Translations under genes and position numbers: made by a program | Notes under the pieces: model-generated | Database searches by the model: none | What the model was told of the DNA's origin: nothing | Seen by the model: the letters and a program-made list of their open reading frames with translations, nothing else | Assembly: GCA_030643455.1 (NCBI GenBank) | Contig: DAOWLV010000008.1 | Span: forward strand, 1 to 19,546 | Origin: Candidatus Krumholzibacteriia bacterium | GTDB lineage: Bacteria > Krumholzibacteriota > Krumholzibacteriia > LZORAL124-64-63 | DNA: 19,546 bases | Reading direction: 5' to 3' | Part shown: positions 13,896 through 19,546 of the stretch, piece by piece | Layout: the number at the start of each line of letters is the position of its first letter | Numbering within the stretch: the stretch's first letter is position 1

Positions 13896-15449
13896 TCAAC
13901 CCCCGCCGGCGGGAATGGCAAGCTGCTCCATGACCTGATCGATGGTAAAGCTGGCCGCCTTCTGACGGGGCGGATATTCCTCGAATGTGGCCAGGAACTT
14001 GGCCACGATTTCCGTTGCCGGAAGCAATAGAAAGGCGTGATCCAGGTACCAGTCCCAGTACGTATTGGAGGTCAAAGTGGCCTTTTCATAGGGGTCGGTA
14101 CGCAGGTTGAACAGCCAGGGCAGGCGGGTGTTCACTAAGGGTTCGCTCCAGACCAGCATGGTGCCAGCGGCCCGCTGCTGGGCGAAGACGACTTTCCAGT
14201 TGTCGTAGCGCAGGCCGGTCAAGTCGCCGTCGTCGGAAAAGTAGAAGAAGTCCTCACGGGGGCCCTTGTCCTGTTGGCCGGTCAGGTAGGGCAGGAAATT
14301 GTACCCGTCCAGATGGACCTTGAACTTCTTGTCGCCGGCCTTGTGTCCCTTGAGCAGCTTGTCCTTGATGTCAGGGTCGCCGGCAGCGGCCACGAGGGTG
14401 GGCATCCAGTCCATGTGGGACATGATCTCGTTGGAAACCGAACCCGCCTCGATGTGACCGGGCCAACGCACCATGGCCGGCACCCGGTAGGCGCCTTCCC
14501 AGTTGGTGTTCTTCTCGGACCGGAACGGGGTCATGCCACCGTCGGGCCAGGTGTTCATGTGGGGGCCGTTGTCGGTGCTGTAGAACACGATCGTATTGTC
14601 GGTGATTCCCAGTTCCTCGAGCTTGTCCAGCACCGTGCCCACGTTGTTGTCGTGGTTGATCATGGCGTCGTGGTAGACGCTCTGCCATTTGCCCGACTGG
14701 CCGTGGTCCTCTTCCGGGACGTAGGTGCGGAAATGCATGTGGGTGAAATTGACCCAGACGAAAAACGGCTTGCCGTCCTTGTGCTGCTGTTCGATGAAAG
14801 CGGCGGAGCGGTCGGCCACGTCGTCGTCAATGGTTTCCATGCGTTTTTTGGTCAGCGGTCCGGTATCTTCGATGCGGCCGTCGGCGTAGCTGTGGATCAC
14901 GCCGCGCGGGCCGAATTTCTTATGAAATTCGGGATTCGTGGGGTAATCGGGGTGTTCGGGTTCTTCCTCGGCGTTCAGGTGGTACAGGTTGCCGTAGAAC
15001 TCGTCGAAGCCGTGGTTGGTCGGAAGCATTTCGTCCTTGTCGCCCAGGTGGTTCTTGCCGAACTGGCCGGTTGCGTAACCAAGGGATTTCAACATCTCGG
15101 CGATGGTGGGGTCTTCGTCCCGCATGCCCAAATCAGCGCCCGGCATGCCGACCTTGCTCAGCCCGGTCCGGAATACGCTTTGGCCGGTGATGAATGCCGA
15201 GCGGCCGGCGGTACAACTCTGCTCGGCATAATAGTCCGTGAAGATCATGCCATCAGCGGCAACGCTGTCGATGTTGGGGGTGCGGTAGCCCATCACTCCC
15301 ATGGTGTAGGCGCTCAGGTTGGTCTGCCCGATGTCGTCGCCCCAGATGACCACGATGTTCGGCTTGTCCGCCGCCAGAGCAGATCCGCCCAGCGCCAGGA
15401 TCAGCAACCCGCCCAGCATGAGCATGATCAATCCATTTTTTGGTCTCAT
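13896..15449 (-). CDS. Exported type I (formylglycine) sulfatase, arylsulfatase family
   Basis: A 517-residue protein of usual sulfatase length. The start at 15449 follows AGAGGAAAA; ATGs at 15467 and 15497 would add an unsuitable leader. The signal peptide is residues 1-27 (MLMLGGLLILALGGSALA-A). Catalytic marks: WGDDIG (Asp38, Asp39, calcium ligands); CTAGR with Cys79 as the residue converted to formylglycine (CxAxR variant of CxPxR); GKNHLG (Lys132, His134); FTHMH (His237); TDNGPH (Asp293, Asn294) and Lys313. It hydrolyses sulfate esters in the periplasm or outside. Activity needs a formylglycine-generating enzyme or anSME, not encoded in this window. The substrate is undetermined; the strong similarity in the ~110-165 segment (FGKNHLGD ... 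NLYHLNAEEEPE) points to one arylsulfatase-like subfamily. It is divergent from the HAD lipoprotein gene. Confidence 0.92.
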   Translation of the reverse strand: MRPKNGLIMLMLGGLLILALGGSALAADKPNIVVIWGDDIGQTNLSAYTMGVMGYRTPNIDSVAADGMIFTDYYAEQSCTAGRSAFITGQSVFRTGLSKVGMPGADLGMRDEDPTIAEMLKSLGYATGQFGKNHLGDKDEMLPTNHGFDEFYGNLYHLNAEEEPEHPDYPTNPEFHKKFGPRGVIHSYADGRIEDTGPLTKKRMETIDDDVADRSAAFIEQQHKDGKPFFVWVNFTHMHFRTYVPEEDHGQSGKWQSVYHDAMINHDNNVGTVLDKLEELGITDNTIVFYSTDNGPHMNTWPDGGMTPFRSEKNTNWEGAYRVPAMVRWPGHIEAGSVSNEIMSHMDWMPTLVAAAGDPDIKDKLLKGHKAGDKKFKVHLDGYNFLPYLTGQQDKGPREDFFYFSDDGDLTGLRYDNWKVVFAQQRAAGTMLVWSEPLVNTRLPWLFNLRTDPYEKATLTSNTYWDWYLDHAFLLLPATEIVAKFLATFEEYPPRQKAASFTIDQVMEQLAIPAGGG

Positions 15450-15469
15450 TTTTCCTCTTCCTCCCATTG

Positions 15470-15497
15470 AGTGTATGTTGCATTTTCGGAGTGACAA
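15470..15497 (-). promoter_or_regulatory. Candidate sulfatase promoter
   Basis: On the minus strand TTGTCA (15497-15492) and TACACT (15475-15470) are separated by 16 bp, 20 bp before the sulfatase ATG. The match to sigma-70 is fair (5/6 and 4/6). A plus-strand pair TTGCAT-16 bp-TACCAT (15478-15505) overlaps it and could serve the divergent HAD gene, giving back-to-back promoters. Confidence 0.35.
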
Positions 15498-15567
15498 TGT
15501 ACCATTCGGGGGAAAGAGGCGTCAATATGTCGTCTTAAAGGTTTCATGAAATGTCAGGGAGAGATCA

Positions 15568-16599
15568 ATGAGCTTTAACGAGGCAATGATGAAGCGGCAA
15601 CCAGTTTGTCGACAAGCTGTTATCCTGATTGCCTTATTGTTTGTGTCAGGGTGTTTCCAAGCCCAGCAGTCCAGCGATCCCTTACCTTCCTGGAATGAAG
15701 GAGCGGCCAGGACAAGCATCGTGGAGTTTGTCCAGGCCGTCACCAACCAAAACGGACCCGACTTCGTTCCCGTCCCGGAGAGAATAGCGGTGTTCGACAA
15801 CGACGGTACGCTGTGGTCGGAAAAACCGGTGTATTTCCAGTTGTTCTTCGCCATTGACCGGGTGAAGGAACTTGCGGCCGACCATCCCGAATGGAAGACG
15901 ACCCAACCCTTCCAGGCGGTACTGGAGAATGACATGGAAACCCTTGCCTCCAGTGGCGAGAAGGGCATTCTGGAACTGGTGATGGCCACCCACGCCGGTG
16001 GCACCACCGACGAATTCGCCGCGATCGTCAGCGACTGGATCGGCAAGGCCCGGCATCCCCGCTTCGACCGGCCCTATAATGAACTGGTTTTTCAACCCAT
16101 GTTGGAGCTTCTGGATTTTCTGCGCGCCAACGGGTTCAAGACCTTCATCGTGTCGGGGGGCGGTATCGAATTCATGCGGCCGTGGTCGGAAGAGGTTTAC
16201 GGAATTCCCCCTGAGCAGGTCATCGGCAGCCGTATCAAGAAGGTTTTCGAGATGCGTGATGACGGCCCTGTCCTGGTCCGGTTGGCCGAGCTGGATTTCA
16301 TCGACGACAATGTGACCAAGCCGGTAGGCATCCACAACATGATCGGGCGACGCCCCATTGCCGCCTTCGGCAACTCGGACGGCGACCTGCAGATGCTTCA
16401 GTGGACGGCTGCGGGTAACCGAAGGAGCCTGATGGGGCTGGTCCACCATACGGACGCCGAGCGGGAGTGGGCCTACGACCGTGACTCGCACATCGGACGG
16501 CTGGACCAGGCGTTGACCGAGGCTGAGAAGAACGGGTGGACTGTCGTGGACATGAAGAACGACTGGGATGTAATCTATCTGCCTGAAACGGATCGGTGA
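15568..16599 (+). CDS. HAD-superfamily phosphatase lipoprotein
   Basis: A 343-residue protein from ATG 15568 (AGGGAGAG four bases upstream). In-frame ATGs at 15586 and 15589 follow GAGG and would give a shorter, more typical signal, so the start is not certain. VILIALLFVSGC is a lipobox, making Cys29 the lipidated residue and the mature protein an envelope lipoprotein. HAD motifs: FDNDGTLW with Asp77 (nucleophile) and Asp79, VSGGG with Ser196 (motif II), Lys251 (motif III) and GNSDGD 268-273 (motif IV, magnesium). The arrangement is like the phosphoserine-phosphatase group, with a helical cap between motifs I and II. Substrate: a phosphomonoester outside the cytoplasm; identity unknown. It is divergent from the sulfatase and directly precedes the ion channel gene. 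Confidence 0.87.
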   Translation: MSFNEAMMKRQPVCRQAVILIALLFVSGCFQAQQSSDPLPSWNEGAARTSIVEFVQAVTNQNGPDFVPVPERIAVFDNDGTLWSEKPVYFQLFFAIDRVKELAADHPEWKTTQPFQAVLENDMETLASSGEKGILELVMATHAGGTTDEFAAIVSDWIGKARHPRFDRPYNELVFQPMLELLDFLRANGFKTFIVSGGGIEFMRPWSEEVYGIPPEQVIGSRIKKVFEMRDDGPVLVRLAELDFIDDNVTKPVGIHNMIGRRPIAAFGNSDGDLQMLQWTAAGNRRSLMGLVHHTDAEREWAYDRDSHIGRLDQALTEAEKNGWTVVDMKNDWDVIYLPETDR

Positions 16600-16625
16600 A
16601 CCCGGAACCATCGAGAGGGATTACA

Positions 16626-17675
16626 TTGAGCAAACAGAAGATGATCGCGTTCCTGCTCCTGGGTATGGTCTGGGGAGGCGCGGCAGGCGCGCATCCCGGG
16701 GAATCCGAGAACGGCATCACCCCGCCACCGGGTGAGATCCCGGTCCCGGTCCGGGTGGGCATCTACCTGCTCGACATCACCAACATCGACGAGACCCGCA
16801 ACACCTTCGATGTGGAGCTGGACGTCGTGGTGAGATGGACCGATACGCGGATGGCCTTCGATCCGGAGGCGGCGGGAACCGACCGGCGGGTCCATGTCGG
16901 TCCCGAGGCGGATAAGTTATTCGATGGTATCTGGACCGCCCAGATCGTTTTGGCCAACCCGGTGGGACAGATGGGGACCGGGGCCCGGAAGGTGACGGTC
17001 CATGCCGATGGCAGAATGGAGATCTCCGTCCAGGTCAATTCCACCATTCGGACCAACCTGGACTACCGCCGGTTCCCCTTCGATAGCCAGGTTTTGCCGA
17101 TCATCCTGGAATCATTCGCCTGGAACAACACCGTGGTGGAACTGGTGATGGATCCGGACCGCACGGGTTTCGCGCCCGAGTTCGTCCTGGCCGAATGGGA
17201 TGTCGAAGCGCTCGACAGCAGCGTTGGGGACGTTCTGAGGGTCAGGGACGCCGTCCCGTTTTCGAATCTCAACTACGAGATCAGGATCCAGCGCCAGTCC
17301 GGGTATTACCTCTGGAAGATCTTCCTGACGGTGATCATCATCGTCTCGTTGACCTGGGTCGTCTTCTGGATGAGCGATGAGCGCCTGGGCCGCCGGGCAG
17401 GGATTTCCAGCAGCGGAATTCTCACGGTCATCGCCTACCAGTTCGTGACCACGTCGACCCTACCGCGGGTAAGCTACCTGACCGTCGCCGACCGGGTGAT
17501 GACCGTTTCGATCATCACGATTGCGGCCACCATGGTGGTGAGTGTCTTCGTCGACCGGATCGATTTCGAAAATCAGGCAGCGAAGCTGCGGGTCGACCGG
17601 GCCTGCCGATGGATCTTCCCGCTTGCCTATCTGGGAATGCTGGGCCTTGTCATGGGCCGGAACGGGCTATTCTAG
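16626..17675 (+). CDS. Prokaryotic pentameric ligand-gated ion channel (GLIC/ELIC/Cys-loop superfamily)
   Basis: I choose TTG 16626 because GAGAGGGA lies six bases upstream and the signal peptide then begins normally (SKQKMIAFLLLGMVWGGAAGA). A GTG at 16596 overlapping the HAD stop (GTGA) is the alternative. The protein has 349 residues, like other bacterial pLGICs. An extracellular beta-sandwich (~40-222) contains LDYRRFPFDSQVL (~145-157), the signature of the Cys-loop region without the cysteines, as in prokaryotic members. Four membrane helices follow: ~227-249, 257-279 (pore), 289-310 and 327-346; the loop between the last two is very short, as in bacteria. TSTLPRVSYLT matches the M2-M3 linker. 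The pore helix has Arg257 at 0', Gly259 at 2' and Leu266 at 9'. Ligand unknown. Confidence 0.9.
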   Translation: MSKQKMIAFLLLGMVWGGAAGAHPGESENGITPPPGEIPVPVRVGIYLLDITNIDETRNTFDVELDVVVRWTDTRMAFDPEAAGTDRRVHVGPEADKLFDGIWTAQIVLANPVGQMGTGARKVTVHADGRMEISVQVNSTIRTNLDYRRFPFDSQVLPIILESFAWNNTVVELVMDPDRTGFAPEFVLAEWDVEALDSSVGDVLRVRDAVPFSNLNYEIRIQRQSGYYLWKIFLTVIIIVSLTWVVFWMSDERLGRRAGISSSGILTVIAYQFVTTSTLPRVSYLTVADRVMTVSIITIAATMVVSVFVDRIDFENQAAKLRVDRACRWIFPLAYLGMLGLVMGRNGLF

Positions 17676-18196
17676 GCCCGGTCCAGGATGTCCCGCACCT
17701 TGCCCAGCAGCTCAGGAATGCCGAAGGGTTTCATCAGGAGATCCGCACCTTCCAGATCACGGATTTCGGTGCCAACGCTGGTGGGGTCGTAACCGGAAGC
17801 GAAGAGGATGCGGATCTTGTCCTTGACCTGCCGGATCTGTTCGCCCGCTTCCCGGCCGTCCAGCCGGGGCATCACCAGGTCCAGCATCACCAGATCCACT
17901 TCGTCAGCATGTTTCTTGAACACCTCGACGGCCTCTTCCCCGTCGGCAGCCACCAGGACCGTGTAACCGCCCTTCTTCAGCACCCGCACCGCCAGGTTGC
18001 GGACATCCTCGTTGTCCTCGGCCACCAGGATGGTTTCGTCGCCACCGGCGGCCGGTTTCCTGGGCGGCTTGTCCGCCGGTTGTGTGACTTCCATTTCCGA
18101 CCTGGGCAGATAGACCGAAAATTTCGTGCCGTGACCGGGTTCGCTTTCCACGAGCATCAAACCGTCGTGCTGCCGGACGATGCCGTAGATCGAAGC
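17672..18196 (-). CDS. Hybrid histidine kinase, C-terminal fragment (end of ATPase domain and receiver domain)
   Basis: This is the downstream part of the kinase that follows, separated from it by a one-base frameshift. In the corrected frame it begins ASIYGIVRQHDGLMLVESEPGHGTKFSVYLPR, the last part of the HATPase domain after the G2 box. After a ~20-residue linker (AGGDETIL) a complete receiver domain follows: acidic pocket VAEDNEDVR, phospho-acceptor Asp in VMLDLVMPRLDG, and the conserved Lys in LLMKPFG. If translated alone it would start at TTG 18160 or ATG 18154. It ends in CTAG shared with the stop of the convergent channel gene. Confidence 0.85.
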   Translation of the reverse strand, partial: ASIYGIVRQHDGLMLVESEPGHGTKFSVYLPRSEMEVTQPADKPPRKPAAGGDETILVAEDNEDVRNLAVRVLKKGGYTVLVAADGEEAVEVFKKHADEVDLVMLDLVMPRLDGREAGEQIRQVKDKIRILFASGYDPTSVGTEIRDLEGADLLMKPFGIPELLGKVRDILDRA

Positions 18197-19546
18197 CAGC
18201 CCAGGCCGGTGCCCTGGCCCACCTCCTTGGTGGTGAAGAAAGGTTCGAATATCCGTTCCATTACCTCCGGAGCCATGCCCTGCCCGGTGTCTTCGACGGT
18301 CAGGACGCCGTATTTCCCGGGTTTGGCGTCGGGATGGTGTTCGCAGAAGGCGGCATCGATTTCCGTGGCTTCGGTCCTGACGGTGATGGTGCCCGTACCG
18401 GAGATGGCGTCCCGGGAGTTGACGCAGAGGTTCATGAATATCTGTTCGACCTGCCCACGGTCGGCATGGATTCGGACCCGGTCCGTAGCGGGCAAAAAGT
18501 CGATGGTGATGGAGACGTCGATCATCCGCCGCATCATCTGCAGCATATCCTTGATCACGTCATTCAAATCCAGGGTGGTCGGTTGGAGCACCTGCTGCCT
18601 GCTAAAGGCGAGCAACTGCCGAGTAAGGGTCATGGCCTTATCCACGCCTTGGCTCACCTGCTCCAAGTCCTGACGGGTCTGGCCCTCGGGCTGGAATTCC
18701 TGGAAGACGAACTCCAGATTGTTGAGCATGGAATGAAGCAGATTGTTGAAATCGTGGGCGATGCCGCCGGCCAACAGGCCGACCGCCTGCATCTTCTGCG
18801 ACTGGATCAACTGTTCTTCCAGCTTGCGGCGGGGAGTGATGTCGCGTCCGACCGCCGTGACGGTTTCCATCTTTCCGGCGGCGTCCAGCACCGCGCGATT
18901 GGACCAGGCCAGCCAGCGCCATCCTTCACCGGTCATGACACGCTGTTCATGGTAGGAGCGATGCGGGGGCTCCGGCAGTGAGGCCAGGGACCGGGCAGTG
19001 GCTTCACGGTCGTCCTCGTGCACCACGGGCAGGATGTCCCGGCCCAGCAACTCATCTTCCGTCTTGCCGAAGATCTGGCAATAGCTGGGACTGACATAGA
19101 GGAACCGTCCGTCCCGGTCGAACTGGACCACCAGATCGTTCTGGTTCTCCACGAGCAGGCGGTACTTGGACTGGCTTTCACGCAGGGCGGTCTGACGCAG
19201 GAGCAGGGCGCGCAGGAGCATCGCCAGCAGGGCGACCAGGACCAGGCCCGTCACGGCCATGATTTCGTCCGCCGGGTTCCGGAAGTCCGTGAGAAACCGC
19301 GGAGTGGGGGCCAGCCGGAGGAGCCAGCGACGGTCGGCGACCCTGACGGGCAGATCAAAGGCGTATTCCCACTCTTCGCCGGTGCCGCCATCGGAATGGA
19401 GATAGGCGATGGCCCCGCTTTCCTCCACGAACCGGAACCGGAACCTCTCGCGCAGATCAGCTTCGGCCAGGCAGGTGTCCAGCATCATGGTGATCCGGAA
19501 AACGCCGTTGATGTAACCCAGGGCCAGGTCGTTCTTGTCCAGCAGG
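18157..19546 (-). pseudogene. Hybrid histidine kinase (CHASE-PAS-HisKA-HATPase-REC), frameshifted, N-terminus beyond window
   Basis: The frame is open at the window edge. Modules, counted from the internal Met at 19488: end of an extracytoplasmic CHASE domain (LGYINGVFRITMMLD ... RWLLRLAPTPRF); membrane helix ~75-97; PAS ~105-222 (YVSPSYCQIFGKTEDELLG); HisKA with phospho-acceptor His245 in GGIAHDFNNLL; HATPase with N box NLCVNSRDA and G1 DTGQGM. At GTGLG the frame shifts by one base and ends in a short wrong tail (about 15 residues) at 18157. Inserting one base near 18199 restores GTGLGLASIYGIV and joins the receiver domain. Without repair the kinase lacks the end of its ATP lid and its receiver. 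A sequencing error is as likely as a real mutation. Confidence 0.85.

Noticed and set aside
14274..15470. 398-codon plus-strand frame opposite the sulfatase
   Set aside because: Low-complexity V/G/H/A composition, antisense to a gene with all sulfatase motifs.
17609..18673. 354-codon plus-strand frame opposite the histidine kinase
   Set aside because: It spans the end of the channel gene and the antisense of the kinase and has no protein-like features.
1..19546. CRISPR array, tRNA, rRNA, insertion sequence or prophage
   Set aside because: No regularly spaced repeats, cloverleaf or rRNA segments, transposase or phage genes were seen. The only exact repeats noted are the 17-bp operator pair and short paralogous segments.

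Overview
This is a GC-rich bacterial window whose reading frames are mostly long and clean. The organism is very probably Gram-negative and from the FCB side of the tree (a Krumholzibacteriota/Eisenbacteria-like lineage is my guess). The reasons are three secreted proteins ending in a YPNPFNP...G.Y FlgD-Ig/type IX-secretion-like C-terminal domain, a PagL-like lipid A deacylase (so an LPS outer membrane), lipoprotein and Sec signals, and cohesin/dockerin-like secreted modules. The taxonomic assignment is inference only.

Layout. (1) 1-669: the 5' part of an exported acetolactate decarboxylase-like gene on the minus strand, cut by the window start. (2) 839-1893: a MarR regulator followed by an NAD(P)H oxidoreductase; the same 17-bp sequence lies just upstream of each gene and looks like the MarR operator. 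(3) 1983-3348, minus: a wHTH (ArsR-like) regulator and a CPBP intramembrane protease, 1 bp apart, behind a very AT-rich promoter island. (4) 3435-5132, minus: a large acyl-CoA dehydrogenase-like protein, divergent from a group III truncated globin (5216-5578). Directly behind the globin stop is a 20-codon relic of a carboxymuconolactone-decarboxylase-type gene. (5) 5642-6176: about 535 bp without a convincing gene, holding one perfect 9-bp inverted repeat. (6) 6177-12475, plus: three consecutive genes for secreted modular proteins. Two carry both cohesin-like and dockerin-like modules and are paralogous downstream of their N-termini; the second also has a large beta-helix. The third is a small single-cohesin-like protein. 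(7) 12503-15449, minus: a PagL-like acyloxyacyl hydrolase and a formylglycine sulfatase, separated by a good intrinsic terminator. (8) 15568-17675, plus: a HAD-phosphatase lipoprotein and a prokaryotic pentameric ligand-gated ion channel whose pore helix resembles anion channels. (9) 17672 to the window end, minus: a CHASE-PAS-HisKA-HATPase-REC hybrid histidine kinase, broken in the G2 box by a one-base frameshift and with its N-terminus beyond the window.

How it fits together. Most genes act at or outside the cell envelope: exported decarboxylase, intramembrane protease, secreted scaffold-like proteins, lipid A deacylase, sulfatase, phosphatase lipoprotein, ligand-gated channel and a sensor kinase with an extracytoplasmic CHASE domain. 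The most unusual parts are the cohesin/dockerin/T9SS-tail operon and the GlyR-like pore of the channel. I saw no tRNA, rRNA, CRISPR array, transposase or phage gene.
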